DNA of 64,000 bases, taken from assembly GCA_029077825.1 (NCBI GenBank), contig JAQNCT010000002.1, positions 1 to 64,000 on the forward strand, read 5' to 3'. This document shows positions 26,290-35,485 of the stretch, in pieces. Made by a program: the position numbers and the translations under genes. The notes under the pieces are model-generated. The model saw only the letters and a list, made by a program, of their open reading frames with translations, was not told the origin of the DNA and did no database searches. Source of the stretch: Acidocella sp. (lineage in GTDB: Bacteria > Pseudomonadota > Alphaproteobacteria > Acetobacterales > Acetobacteraceae). Every line of letters begins with the position of its first letter. Positions within the stretch are counted from its first letter, which is position 1.

Positions 26290-28965
26290 TCACGACTTAG
26301 CTCTAATTTTGGGTTTGGCAGCCACCTTGGCCTTTGGTTTTGCCTTCTCTTTCACCTTTGGCTTTGCCTTGGGTGTCGCCTTGGCCTTCGCCGCCGGTTC
26401 CTTCATCAGTGCTGCGGCTTTCAACTTCGGCGCAGCCTTTTTTGCAGCGGGTTTTTTGCCCTTGGGGATCAGCACTTTGCCCTTTTCCGCAAGCAACGCT
26501 ACGGCTTCATCCAAGGTGAATTCAGCCAGTTCCGAGCCACGCGGCAAATTCGCCACCATCTTGCCCCATTGCGCATAGGGGCCAAACCGCCCCTTGCGTG
26601 CCACCACCGGCTCGCCGTCCTTTGGGTGGGCGCCCAAGCTGCGGATGGAATCCTGCTTCTTGCCGATCAAATCCATCGCCCGGTTTAACCCGATGTGCAG
26701 AACATCATCATCGCGGTCGAGCGAGGCATAAATCGCCCCCATTTTTACAAATGGCCCAAACCGCCCCACACCGGCCTCAATCGGCTCCTTGGCATCGGGG
26801 TGGATACCCACCAGACGCGGCAATGAAAGCAGTCCCAGCGCATCCTCCAAAGTTAGCGCATCGGCATCCATGCCCTTGGTGAGAGACGAGCGCCTGGGTT
26901 TGGACTTTTTGTCCGCCGGGTCAGCCTCACCAAGCTGAACATACAGCCCGTAAGGACCACGCTTGAGGGTAATATCCTGCTCGGTGTCAGGGTGTTTTCC
27001 CAACACGCGCATGCCGTCTTTTAGTGAATCATCAGGGTTATCGCCGCCATCAATCGCCAGCTTGCGGGTGTATTGGCAGGCCGGATAATTTGAGCAGCCG
27101 ATAAAGCTACCAAATTTACCCAACCGCAGCCCAATCCGCCCTGTCCCGCACGCCGGGCAGGAGCGGGGGTCCGAGCCATCTTCACGCGAGGGGAAAAAAT
27201 GCGGGCCTAAATCAGCATCCAACGCATCGATCACGTCGGAGATTTTTAAATCCTTGGTCTCGGCAATCGCTGATGAAAAATCAGTCCAGAATTTGCGCAA
27301 CACCTCGCGCCAGTTGGCTTTGCCCTCGGCGATATCGTCAAGCTGTTCTTCAAGGGCGGCAGTAAAACCGGTATCCACATAGCGGGTGAAAAAGCTCATC
27401 AAAAAAGCTGTCACCAGCCGGCCACGGTCTTCTGGAATAAACCGCCGCGCTTCAAGCCGCACGTAGTTACGGTCCCGCAACACCGTCAAAATTGAGGCAT
27501 AGGTTGAAGGCCGGCCAATGCCAAGCTCTTCCATCTTTTTCACCAGCGATGCTTCCGAATAGCGCGGCGGCGGCTGGGTGAAATGCTGGGTAGCCTCTAC
27601 TTTGGCGGTTTTTGCGGCATCACCCTTGTTGATCGGCGGCAAAATCCGCGCATCATCATCATCGGCGGCGTCATCCTGGTCTTCATGATAAAGCTTCAAA
27701 AAGCCATCGAAAGCCAGCACAGAGCCATTGGCCCGTAAAATCTGCCCCTTGCCGTCCGATAAATCAACGCTGGTTTGGTCTAACTCTGCCGACTGCATCT
27801 GGCAGGCCAGGGCTCGCTTATAAATCAGCTCATACAACCGCGCCTGATCGTTTGAGAGAATTTTAGCCACCCGCGCCGGCGCCAGGGTAATATCAGTCGG
27901 CCTGATCGCCTCATGGGCTTCCTGCGCGTTTTTTGACTTTGAAATATATTCGCGCGGTGCCCCCGGCAGATAATCCGGGCCAAATTCTGATTTTATCTGC
28001 TCGCGCATCGCCAGCACGGCTTCCTTGGCCAACTGCACGCCGTCGGTTCGCATGTAGGTAATCAACCCCACCGTCTCGCCGCCAATCTCAACGCCCTCGT
28101 AAAGCTGCTGCGCGGTACGCATGGTCTGCTGCGATGAGAACCCCAGCTTGCGGCTGGCCTCCTGCTGCAAGGTGGAGGTAATAAACGGCGGCGGCGGGTT
28201 GCGCTTGCTGCGTTTTTTATCAATCGCGGAAACTTCAAACGAGCCCGCTTGCACAGCCGCCTTGGCGGCATACGCCTTGGCTTCGTTGTTCAGGTCAAAC
28301 TGATCAAGCTTTTTGCCCTGGTAATGCGTCAGCTTGGCGGCAAACGGCGCCCCGCTTGGGGTGGTAAACCCGCCCTCAACTGTCCAATATTCCCGCGCCT
28401 TGAAAACCTCAATCTCAGCTTCGCGCTCGCAAATCAGGCGCAACGAGACCGACTGCACCCGCCCGGCGCTCTTGCTGCCCGGCAATTTGCGCCACAACAC
28501 CGGCGAGAGGGTGAACCCCACCAGATAATCCAGCGCCCGGCGCGCCAAATAAGCCTCGATCAGCGGTTGATCCAGCTCACGCGGCGCCGCCATCGCGGCC
28601 TTCACGGCGGTTTTGGTAATCTCGTTGAATGTCACCCTGAGGACATTCACACCCTTCAGAGCGTTTTTATCCTCCAGCATGGCCCGCACATGCCAGGAGA
28701 TTGCTTCCCCCTCACGGTCAGGGTCAGTGGCCAGATAAAGGGTTTTGGCCCCCTTAACGGCCTTGGCGATGGCGGCCATGTGTTTCTGGCCGCGCTCATC
28801 GGCCTCCCAGGACATCGCGAAATCATCATCCGGGCGAACCGAGCCATCCTTCGGCGGCAAATCCCGCACATGGCCGAAGGACGCCAGAACGGTGTATTTA
28901 TCGCCCAAATATTTGTTGATTGTCTTGGCCTTGGAAGGCGATTCGACGACGACGATATCAGTCAA
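26290..28965 (-). CDS. topA: DNA topoisomerase I
   Basis: 891 residues, type IA. The N-terminal Toprim domain starts MTDIVVVESPSKAKTINKYLG. The catalytic tyrosine is Y304 in GLITYMRTDG. After the core come one topoisomerase zinc ribbon (CPACGTGRIGL with two further cysteines in CSNYPAC), then repeated Toprim C-terminal motifs (LGKHPDT, VGIHPDAKEP, LGAHPKDGEP). The last 65 residues are a Lys/Ala/Pro-rich tail, a common DNA-binding extension. It relaxes negative supercoils. dprA lies 13 bases upstream on the same strand. Confidence 0.97.
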   Translation of the reverse strand: MTDIVVVESPSKAKTINKYLGDKYTVLASFGHVRDLPPKDGSVRPDDDFAMSWEADERGQKHMAAIAKAVKGAKTLYLATDPDREGEAISWHVRAMLEDKNALKGVNVLRVTFNEITKTAVKAAMAAPRELDQPLIEAYLARRALDYLVGFTLSPVLWRKLPGSKSAGRVQSVSLRLICEREAEIEVFKAREYWTVEGGFTTPSGAPFAAKLTHYQGKKLDQFDLNNEAKAYAAKAAVQAGSFEVSAIDKKRSKRNPPPPFITSTLQQEASRKLGFSSQQTMRTAQQLYEGVEIGGETVGLITYMRTDGVQLAKEAVLAMREQIKSEFGPDYLPGAPREYISKSKNAQEAHEAIRPTDITLAPARVAKILSNDQARLYELIYKRALACQMQSAELDQTSVDLSDGKGQILRANGSVLAFDGFLKLYHEDQDDAADDDDARILPPINKGDAAKTAKVEATQHFTQPPPRYSEASLVKKMEELGIGRPSTYASILTVLRDRNYVRLEARRFIPEDRGRLVTAFLMSFFTRYVDTGFTAALEEQLDDIAEGKANWREVLRKFWTDFSSAIAETKDLKISDVIDALDADLGPHFFPSREDGSDPRSCPACGTGRIGLRLGKFGSFIGCSNYPACQYTRKLAIDGGDNPDDSLKDGMRVLGKHPDTEQDITLKRGPYGLYVQLGEADPADKKSKPRRSSLTKGMDADALTLEDALGLLSLPRLVGIHPDAKEPIEAGVGRFGPFVKMGAIYASLDRDDDVLHIGLNRAMDLIGKKQDSIRSLGAHPKDGEPVVARKGRFGPYAQWGKMVANLPRGSELAEFTLDEAVALLAEKGKVLIPKGKKPAAKKAAPKLKAAALMKEPAAKAKATPKAKPKVKEKAKPKAKVAAKPKIRAKS

Positions 28966-28978
28966 ACGACCATCCTAT

Positions 28979-30106
28979 TCATTCAGTGGTGACACGCACC
29001 ACCCGGTTACCAGCCAGCATTTCAACCTTGCCTGCAATCTCTAGTTCAAGGAGGACCGCCATTATGGCGGATATGGACAACTGGCAGCGCCGGGCTATCT
29101 CGTCAACCATTACCGGGTCAGGACCCACCAAATCCGGGATTTTTCGCCGCCCGATGGCCATTTCAGCCTCGCTGGCGGCCTCCCAGAGGGCGGGTTTTTC
29201 GGCAAATCCGCTCCTTGCATGCACAAACAGCGGGTCTCGGGCCAAGCCTTCGCGGGCTGGGTGGTCGGGCAAATTGGCCAGCACGTCGGCAGCACTCTCG
29301 GTCAAATGGGCACCTTGCCGGATTAAATCATTCGAGCCTTTGCAGCGCGGATCCAAAGGTGAGCCTGGCACGGCAAAAATCTCTCGCCCCGCCTCATTGG
29401 CCATGCGGGCGGTAATCAACGAGCCAGATCGGACCGCCGCTTCAATCACCACCAACCCCAAAGACAGCCCGGCGATCACCCGGTTACGCTTTGGAAAATG
29501 CTTCGCCATCGCCGCCGTTCCAAACGGCGCTTCCGCCACCACGCAGCCATTTTCCGCAATCTGAGCCTGCAGTTTTTCATTCTCGGGCGGGTAGGGGACA
29601 TCAATGCCGCCGGCGATGGCGGCAATCGTGCGTCCGGTGGCCATCGCCCCTTTATGCGCAGCCGCATCAATGCCGCGTGCCAAGCCTGACACCACAGTCA
29701 GTCTCTGTTCAGCCAGATCCGCTGCTAGTTGCTCGGCCATCCGCATCCCGTTCGCCGAGGCATTGCGCGCCCCCACCACACCGACGCAGCGTGTAAGCAG
29801 CAGTTTGACATTCCCCAGCACCGCCAAAACCGGCGGCGCATCGGCCATATCGGCCAGAAACGCCGGATAGTCGGGCGTATCGACAAAAATAAAGTTACCG
29901 CCGATTTTGCACAATTGCGCCATTTCGCGCTCAGCATCGGCCCGGCTGGGAATTTTCGTCACCGCCCGGCCCCCCGCCCGCGCCAACTCTGGCAATGCGG
30001 CAATCGCCTGGGTCACACCGCCAAACCTTGCCATCAGCCGCCGGTAGGTGAGGGGGCCAACTCCTTCGGTTCGGATCAGTCGCAGCCGATCAATCTGATC
30101 ATTCAA
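28979..30106 (-). CDS. dprA: DNA processing protein DprA
   Basis: 375 residues. It has an N-terminal helix-hairpin-helix/SAM-like region ([21 protein letters not shown]), a Rossmann-type core with [19 protein letters not shown] and [12 protein letters not shown], and a C-terminal winged-helix domain ([21 protein letters not shown]). DprA binds incoming single-stranded DNA during natural transformation and loads RecA. With comF at 1.8 kb it hints that DNA uptake genes are kept. The start overlaps the plsY stop by 4 bases. Confidence 0.95.
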   Translation of the reverse strand: MNDQIDRLRLIRTEGVGPLTYRRLMARFGGVTQAIAALPELARAGGRAVTKIPSRADAEREMAQLCKIGGNFIFVDTPDYPAFLADMADAPPVLAVLGNVKLLLTRCVGVVGARNASANGMRMAEQLAADLAEQRLTVVSGLARGIDAAAHKGAMATGRTIAAIAGGIDVPYPPENEKLQAQIAENGCVVAEAPFGTAAMAKHFPKRNRVIAGLSLGLVVIEAAVRSGSLITARMANEAGREIFAVPGSPLDPRCKGSNDLIRQGAHLTESAADVLANLPDHPAREGLARDPLFVHARSGFAEKPALWEAASEAEMAIGRRKIPDLVGPDPVMVDEIARRCQLSISAIMAVLLELEIAGKVEMLAGNRVVRVTTE

Positions 30107-30684
30107 GTTTTTTGGCCGATTTTTGGTTCCGTGCCGGCCTTTAGCCGCGCAATATTGGCGCTATGCTTCCAGAACACCAAAGCGGCAATCAGCAAAGCCA
30201 AAGCCGCCAGCCTGAAATGTCCCAGAACCACCGAGGCAAACGGCGCCACGGCAAAAGCAATCAGCGCCGCGGCCGAGGAGATGCGCAGCAAAAATGCCGT
30301 AGCCAACCATGTGGCACAGGCGATCAGCCCCACCGGAAATGACCCAGCCAGCAGCACGCCCAGCCCGGTTGCAACGCCTTTGCCGCCTTTGAACCCTAGC
30401 CAGACCGGGAATAAATGCCCCAGCAAAACCGCCAGCCCCACAAAGTAAGGCGCTACACCGCCAAACCGCCAGGCAATTACCACGGCCAGATAACCTTTAA
30501 AGCCATCCAGAAACAGCGTCGCCGCCGCCAGCTTTTTATTACCGGTGCGCAGCACATTGGTCGCGCCAATATTGCCCGAACCAATGGCGCGAATATCTCC
30601 CAAGCCGGCTGTCCGCGTGAGAATAAGCCCGAAAGGCACTGAACCTAAAAGATAACCAAAAAAGCAGGGAATAAGGATTGTCAT
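30103..30684 (-). CDS. plsY: Acyl-phosphate:glycerol-3-phosphate acyltransferase
   Basis: 193 residues, a polytopic membrane enzyme with about five to six hydrophobic segments. The catalytic motifs [20 protein letters not shown] and [13 protein letters not shown] are intact. It makes lysophosphatidate from acyl-phosphate and glycerol 3-phosphate, the first step of phospholipid synthesis. I chose the ATG at 30684, which forms an ATGA overlap with the upstream dihydroorotase stop; an in-frame start at 30711 would add 9 non-conserved residues. dprA follows, also with a 4-base overlap. Confidence 0.95.
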   Translation of the reverse strand: MTILIPCFFGYLLGSVPFGLILTRTAGLGDIRAIGSGNIGATNVLRTGNKKLAAATLFLDGFKGYLAVVIAWRFGGVAPYFVGLAVLLGHLFPVWLGFKGGKGVATGLGVLLAGSFPVGLIACATWLATAFLLRISSAAALIAFAVAPFASVVLGHFRLAALALLIAALVFWKHSANIARLKAGTEPKIGQKT

Positions 30685-31946
30685 CCGAATACCCGCCGCC
30701 CAGCTTTCCATGTGCCTAACACCTGGCCTTCAAGGGCGCGGCCATCAAAGGGCGTGTTCTGCGCCTTGCCTGGCAGCTTACCGGCTTCCACCAGCCAGGA
30801 ACGCTCCGGGTGAAACAGGCATAAATCCGCTGCGGCGTTTTTGCGCAGGACCCCGGCATCCAGCCCCAGCCATTTCGCCGGCTTCTCGGTTAATAATGCC
30901 AGCGCTTGGATCATACCCAATGTCCCCGCCTGCACCTGCGCCAAAGTTACCGCCAGCAAGGTTGCCAACCCGGCACCACCTGATGACGCCTCGGCAAATG
31001 GCAGGCGTTTATCATCCGCATCGCGCGGTTGATGGTCAGAGGCAATCGCATCAATGGTTCCATCAGCCAGTGCGGCCAGAATTCCCAACCGGTCGGCTTC
31101 CACCCGCAACGGCGGCGAAAACTTCGCATAAGTGCGGAAATCTCCAATCGCTGTCTCATTCAAATCAAAGTACGGCGGCGCTGTATCGCAGGTAACGTGG
31201 AGCCCTTTATCCTTGGCCTGGCGAATTAACCCACAGGCTTCGGCGGTGGTGATATGGGCAAAATGCACGGCTCCGCCGGTGAGTTCAGCCAGGCGAATAT
31301 CGCGCGCCACCATGATCGCTTCCGCCGCCGCTGGAATGCCCGGCAATCCCATCATCGTGGCCCGCGCCCCCGAGGTTACCGCCCCGCCGGTCGCCAGTCC
31401 TGGGTCTTCGGGGTGTTGCACAATCCGCGCCCCAAAGCCGCTGGCATAGGCCAGTGCGTTGCGCATCAAACGAATGGAGGCCACAGCTTTGCGGCCATCT
31501 GTGAATGCCACAGCGCCCTCAGCCTTTAGCAGCCCATATTCCGCCAGCTCCTCACCTTTGCAACCGCGCGTGGCGGCGGCGTAAGGAATAAGCGAAACCG
31601 TACCAATTTCCTCGCCCCGCGCTCTGATAAACCGCACCAGCGCCGGGTCATCAATTGCGGGTTTCGTGTCTGGCAGCACCGCAATGCTGGTAATGCCACC
31701 CGCTGCCGCCGCCTGCGCCGCCGTGGCGATGGTCTCGCGGTACTCATACCCAGGCTCCCCCAGCGAGGCCCGCATATCAACCAGCCCCGGGCATAAAATG
31801 GCTCCATGCGCCTCAACAATCTCAGCCCCGTCCGGGTTGCCCAGCGAGGCGCCAAAATCAGCAATCTTGCCATCCTGCACCAGCAATTCGCCCGCCGTCA
31901 GACCATCCGGTGTCGCCAACCGCACCTTGCGGATCAGGGTGATCAT
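30681..31946 (-). CDS. pyrC: Dihydroorotase-like protein lacking the HxH metal site (PyrC/PyrX type)
   Basis: 421 residues of the amidohydrolase superfamily. The first metal motif, normally DxHxH, reads [11 protein letters not shown] at 56-66, so both histidines are missing. The later DHAPH-type motif is changed to SDHQPR, and HITTAE is present near residue 231. Lack of the HxH pair makes an active dihydroorotase unlikely. Inactive PyrC' homologues are known as structural partners of aspartate carbamoyltransferase in Pseudomonas, and pyrB lies directly upstream with a 4-base overlap, which fits that role. A catalytic pyrC would have to lie elsewhere. Confidence 0.85.
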   Translation of the reverse strand: MITLIRKVRLATPDGLTAGELLVQDGKIADFGASLGNPDGAEIVEAHGAILCPGLVDMRASLGEPGYEYRETIATAAQAAAAGGITSIAVLPDTKPAIDDPALVRFIRARGEEIGTVSLIPYAAATRGCKGEELAEYGLLKAEGAVAFTDGRKAVASIRLMRNALAYASGFGARIVQHPEDPGLATGGAVTSGARATMMGLPGIPAAAEAIMVARDIRLAELTGGAVHFAHITTAEACGLIRQAKDKGLHVTCDTAPPYFDLNETAIGDFRTYAKFSPPLRVEADRLGILAALADGTIDAIASDHQPRDADDKRLPFAEASSGGAGLATLLAVTLAQVQAGTLGMIQALALLTEKPAKWLGLDAGVLRKNAAADLCLFHPERSWLVEAGKLPGKAQNTPFDGRALEGQVLGTWKAGRRVFG

Positions 31947-32863
31947 ATCGTGCCTCGCGCCAGCGTATCGAGCACCGCCATCCGCACCGCGACCCCCATT
32001 TCCACCTGTTCCTTGATCACGGAGCGCACCGCATCATCAGCCACCGCACTATCAATCTCAACGCCGCGATTCATTGGCCCTGGATGCATCACCAGCGCAT
32101 CCGGTTTGGCGTGGCTGAGCTTCTCGGCGTTTAGCCCATAAAAGGCGAAAAACTCCCGCTCGCTCGGGATCAGCCCGGTATTCATCCGCTCTTTCTGCAA
32201 CCGCAGCGCCATTACAATGTCAGCCCCGGCCAGCCCTTTGGCCATGTCGTTGTAAACGCTAACACCCAGCGCGCCGATTTCCGCCGGCATTAGGGTAGGG
32301 GGGGCAATAACCCGAACATGGTTCCCCATCATCGACAGCAATAGCATGTTGGAGCGTGCCACCCGCGAATGGGCAATATCCCCGCAAATCGCAATCGTCA
32401 GCCCATCCAGGCGGCCTTTGCGGCGGCGGATGGTCAGCGCATCCAGCAGCGCCTGGGTTGGGTGTTCATGTGTGCCATCACCGGCGTTGATCACCGAGGC
32501 GTCAACTTTTTGCGCCAGCAATGCAGGAGCACCAGACTGGTTATGCCGCACCACTAGCAAATCGCAGTTCATGGCGTTCAGCGTGGCGGCGGTGTCCAGC
32601 AGCGTCTCGCCCTTGGTGACCGAGGAGGTCGAGACCGACATATTGATCACATCCGCGCCGAGGCGTTTGCCGGCCAGCTCAAAGCTGGTGCGGGTGCGGG
32701 TGGAGTCCTCAAAAAACAGGTTAATCAGCGTTCGCCCGCGCAATAAATCACGCTGGGTTTTGCCCGACCGGTTCAATAAAACGTAATTTTCCGCCAGATC
32801 AAGCAGCGACGTAATGGCGGGCGGGTTGAGACCCTGAATGCCCAGAAGATGGCGGTTTGTCAT
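31943..32863 (-). CDS. pyrB: Aspartate carbamoyltransferase, catalytic chain
   Basis: 306 residues. The carbamoyl-phosphate loop [15 protein letters not shown], the HPTQALLD motif and the HPGPMNRG aspartate-binding region are intact. It makes carbamoyl-aspartate in pyrimidine synthesis. No pyrI regulatory gene is present; the neighbouring dihydroorotase-like protein may be its partner. Start: the ATG at 32863 ([11 protein letters not shown]); an upstream TTG at 32884 directly abuts a GGAGG and is too close to use it. Confidence 0.95.
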   Translation of the reverse strand: MTNRHLLGIQGLNPPAITSLLDLAENYVLLNRSGKTQRDLLRGRTLINLFFEDSTRTRTSFELAGKRLGADVINMSVSTSSVTKGETLLDTAATLNAMNCDLLVVRHNQSGAPALLAQKVDASVINAGDGTHEHPTQALLDALTIRRRKGRLDGLTIAICGDIAHSRVARSNMLLLSMMGNHVRVIAPPTLMPAEIGALGVSVYNDMAKGLAGADIVMALRLQKERMNTGLIPSEREFFAFYGLNAEKLSHAKPDALVMHPGPMNRGVEIDSAVADDAVRSVIKEQVEMGVAVRMAVLDTLARGTI

Positions 32864-32958
32864 TAAAACATGGTTAAACCACAAACCTCCCCGCGCTGGG
32901 AAGCCTCACGATAAAACTTACGCTTTTTGAAATAATTAGCCCGCCTATGGCTTAGCCG

Positions 32959-33633
32959 CTACGCAGGTGCCCCCACTTGCCGGTGCGGGGCCGCCTGAGC
33001 AAACGCCTCATGGCCCTGACAGGCGGCGAAAATCCGGTCGATGATCGGCGTATTGGGCACTTCCACCTTAAAAATCGGCATCACCACCTTGATGCTGGCG
33101 AGGCAGATATCGGCGATGGTGATGCTATCACCATGGCAGAACACCCCGGTCTCGGCTTCGGTGGCCAAACGCTGCTCGAACGCTTGCAAGCCGGTGCCAA
33201 ACCAGTTGGTTCGCCACGCATGAATTTGCTCCGGCGAAAGCTGCAACACATTCGTGAGGTACTTTATCACCCGTGGCGTAATCAGCGGGTGGGTATCGGC
33301 CACCAGCATCGAAGCCAATGAGCGTACCCGGGCGCGCTCATGCACATCCTTTGGCATTATGGGCGGGGCAGGGTAAAGCTCATCGAGAAATTCCAAAATG
33401 GCCAGGGACTGCGTAAGCGGCGGCGTCGGCTTTTTGGCTTCACGGTCAATCACCGCCGGAATCGCGCCCAGCGGGTTGATTTCCAAAAACGCCGCACTGC
33501 GGTTTTCCCCGGCTTCCATATTCACAAACCGCTCGTCCGCCTTCACCCCTTTCAGGTTAAACGCCACGCGGGCGCGATAGGTCGCGGATGTTCGCCAGAA
33601 TGCAAACATCTCAAAACGGGCGTCTATGGTCAT
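32959..33633 (-). CDS. maiA: Glutathione S-transferase, maleylacetoacetate isomerase-like (zeta class)
   Basis: 224 residues. The N-terminal thioredoxin-like domain has WRTSATYRARVAFNLKG, at the place of the SSCSYRVRIALNLKG motif of zeta-class enzymes; the active-site Ser-Cys is changed to Ser-Ala. NPLGAIPAVID and QSLAILEFLDELYP supply the glutathione site. Family members isomerise maleylacetoacetate in tyrosine breakdown, but the altered motif and lack of neighbouring tyrosine genes leave the substrate open. I chose the ATG at 33633, preceded by AGGAG on the reverse strand. The gene is divergent from the RcnR-type regulator. Confidence 0.75.
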   Translation of the reverse strand: MTIDARFEMFAFWRTSATYRARVAFNLKGVKADERFVNMEAGENRSAAFLEINPLGAIPAVIDREAKKPTPPLTQSLAILEFLDELYPAPPIMPKDVHERARVRSLASMLVADTHPLITPRVIKYLTNVLQLSPEQIHAWRTNWFGTGLQAFEQRLATEAETGVFCHGDSITIADICLASIKVVMPIFKVEVPNTPIIDRIFAACQGHEAFAQAAPHRQVGAPA

Positions 33634-33673
33634 GGCGTCAGTCTCCTGTTGGTCTGGCCTGAAGCTGAATGAT

Positions 33674-33716
33674 ATACGGGGGTGATTCAAGAGGCTTGTA
33701 TAGGTATCCCCCCTAT
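33674..33716. promoter_or_regulatory. Candidate RcnR/DmeR operator pair
   Basis: Two related G-tract sites lie in opposite orientation in the spacer upstream of the RcnR-type gene: ATACGGGGGTGAT at 33674-33686, and TATCCCCCCTAT at 33705-33716 (reading ATAGGGGGGATA on the other strand). RcnR/DmeR-type proteins recognise a run of G bases flanked by AT-rich inverted repeats. The sites end 14 bases before the chosen regulator start, so binding could block it. The call is based on pattern only. Confidence 0.55.
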
Positions 33717-33729
33717 GCTATCATTCGTC

Positions 33730-34008
33730 ATGGTTCATACAGTCCATGAAAAACAAAAGCTGCTGGCGCGGGTCAAGCGCATCAAAGGCCAGGTTGAAGC
33801 CATTGAGCGAGCACTTGAGGGTGAAGCCGGCTGTGAGCAGGTGCTGCACCTCATCGCAGGCTCCCGCGGCGCCATGACCGGCCTGATGGGCGAGATCATC
33901 GAGGACCATATCCGCAACCATTTGGTAGATGTCGAAAAATATCCTAACGCCCTGAATCACGGTGCCGCTGAGCAACTGCTCGACGTGGTCCGCACCTATC
34001 TGAAATGA
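33730..34008 (+). CDS. RcnR-type metal-sensing transcriptional repressor
   Basis: 92 residues, all-helical CsoR/RcnR family. The ligand fingerprint is H3, C35, H60 and H64, exactly the set that defines nickel/cobalt sensor RcnR, and not the formaldehyde sensor FrmR, which lacks the H3/H64 pair, or copper CsoR. It should release DNA on binding Ni or Co. I chose the ATG at 33730 so that His is residue 3; an ATG at 33715 would add 5 residues. The exporter gene begins 7 bases downstream, so the regulator and its presumed target form one unit. Confidence 0.9.
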   Translation: MVHTVHEKQKLLARVKRIKGQVEAIERALEGEAGCEQVLHLIAGSRGAMTGLMGEIIEDHIRNHLVDVEKYPNALNHGAAEQLLDVVRTYLK

Positions 34009-34015
34009 GCCACCG

Positions 34016-35242
34016 ATGAGCCAGCATACCCATGTCTTCCTCGGCGAAGGCCATGATGAGAACGCCAGCCGCACCTGGACCGTGATTTGGCTGTGCGGCG
34101 CCATGATGCTGCTGGAAATCATCGGCGGCATCTGGTTCGGCTCAATCGCGCTGGTGGCTGACGGTATGCATATGAGCACCCATGCGGGGGCACTGTTGCT
34201 GGCGGCTCTGGCCTATAAATATGCCCGTAAGCACGCTGATGACAGGCGGTTTTCCTTCGGTACTGGCAAAATGGGGGACCTTGCGGGCTTCACCAGCGCC
34301 ATCATCCTGGCGATGATCTCGTTGCTGATCGGCTATGAAGCCATCAGCCGGATTTTTGCGCCAGTGCCGATTCATTTCGCTGAGGCAATCCCCATCGCGT
34401 TTCTCGGCCTTGGGGTAAATGTTGTTTCCGCCTGGCTGCTCAGCGGGGGCGGGCACCATCATCATGGCCACGGCCATGACCACGGGCATGACCACGCGCA
34501 TCACCATGACCACAATGACTTCCAGACCATCACCACCACCAGCGGCACGTTGGCGCTTGAAATATTCGAGGACGGTGTGCCGCCGCGCTTGCGCCTAACC
34601 GCGCGAACCGGCGCGCTGCCCGCCGCCGCCAGCATTGAAACCATCCGTCCTGACGGTGGGCGGCAGGTATTCGCCATGCAGGCAAAGGCAGATTATCTGG
34701 AATCCGTCAAGGAAATTCCCGAGCCGCATGCTTTCGTGGCAGAGGTGATGGTTGATGGTGCCGCGCATCAGGCGCTGTTCGAGGAGCACGAGCACGCCAC
34801 TGCCAAAACCGGGCGCGACAATAACATGCGGGCCGCCGTGGTGCATGTAATGGCCGATGCCGCCGTCTCGGTGCTTGTCATCATGGGGCTGATTTTGGCC
34901 AAACTATTTGGCTGGTTATGGATGGACCCGCTGGCCGGCATTATCGGTGCGCTGGTCATCGCAAGCTGGGCGCTTGGCTTGGTGCGCGATACTGGTGCCA
35001 TATTGCTGGACATGACCCCTGACGCCGACATGGAGGCCAAAATTCGCCAGACCATTGAAAGCAAAGAAGATGGGGAAGGGGATACCCTAACTGACCTTCA
35101 TCTCTGGCGCCTTGGCCCTGGCCACCTCGGCGCGATCATCAGCATTATCACACCCCACCCGCACGGCCCTGACCATTACCGTGCCAAGCTATCACGCTTC
35201 AAAGCGCTGTCACACCTGACAGTGGAAGTCCGGCAGAGCTAA
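34016..35242 (+). CDS. dmeF: Cation diffusion facilitator, DmeF-type Co(II)/Ni(II) exporter
   Basis: 408 residues, longer than common DmeF proteins. Six transmembrane helices are suggested, with metal-site residues in ADGMHMSTHAG (about 48-58) and HVMADAAVS (277-285). The cytoplasmic loop has a His-rich run (147-167, GHGHDHGHDHAHHHDH) and then an extra soluble segment at about 169-262 not expected in the family, before helix 5. The C-terminal cytosolic domain (LTDLHLWRLGPGHLGAII) is intact. It should export cobalt or nickel from the cytoplasm, controlled by the RcnR-type gene 7 bases upstream. Confidence 0.9.
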   Translation: MSQHTHVFLGEGHDENASRTWTVIWLCGAMMLLEIIGGIWFGSIALVADGMHMSTHAGALLLAALAYKYARKHADDRRFSFGTGKMGDLAGFTSAIILAMISLLIGYEAISRIFAPVPIHFAEAIPIAFLGLGVNVVSAWLLSGGGHHHHGHGHDHGHDHAHHHDHNDFQTITTTSGTLALEIFEDGVPPRLRLTARTGALPAAASIETIRPDGGRQVFAMQAKADYLESVKEIPEPHAFVAEVMVDGAAHQALFEEHEHATAKTGRDNNMRAAVVHVMADAAVSVLVIMGLILAKLFGWLWMDPLAGIIGALVIASWALGLVRDTGAILLDMTPDADMEAKIRQTIESKEDGEGDTLTDLHLWRLGPGHLGAIISIITPHPHGPDHYRAKLSRFKALSHLTVEVRQS

Positions 35243-35252
35243 TTCCCTGTGT

Positions 35253-35400
35253 CACCTCGTCATACCCGCGCAGGCGGGTATCTTTTCGCCACCATCACCC
35301 ATTTCAACCATTACCCATTTCAACAACAGTTGTATCCTCATCCATTTTAGCAACAGTTCTATCCTCGTCATACCCGCGAAGGCGGGTATCTTCTCACACA
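35253..35400. repeat. Paired palindromic repeats with short tandem duplications
   Basis: The 243-base spacer after dmeF holds two near-identical copies of an inverted repeat, ATACCCGC-GCAG-GCGGGTAT at 35262-35281 and ATACCCGC-GAAG-GCGGGTAT at 35372-35391, each preceded by CTCGTC and followed by CTT. Between them ACCCATTTCAAC occurs at 35297 and 35313, and CAACAGTTNTATCCTCNTC at 35324 and 35353. The first hairpin is followed by a T-rich stretch and could end dmeF transcripts. Such 20-base palindromes resemble dispersed intergenic repeats in other Proteobacteria. Confidence 0.7.
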
Positions 35401-35485
35401 TCCAATAATCGCAGAATCAATATTATGGAAAGTAATTTAGCAACCTTGTTTTTCCCAGCGCTAGGTTTCTGCCAGCGTTAGATAT

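Noticed and set aside
33298-33640. GST-like gene as certain maleylacetoacetate isomerase
   Set aside because: The active-site Ser-Cys pair is changed and no tyrosine catabolism genes lie nearby, so the exact reaction is left open.
35253-35400. Repeats considered as a CRISPR array
   Set aside because: Only two palindrome copies, 110 bases apart, with no regular spacers and no cas genes.
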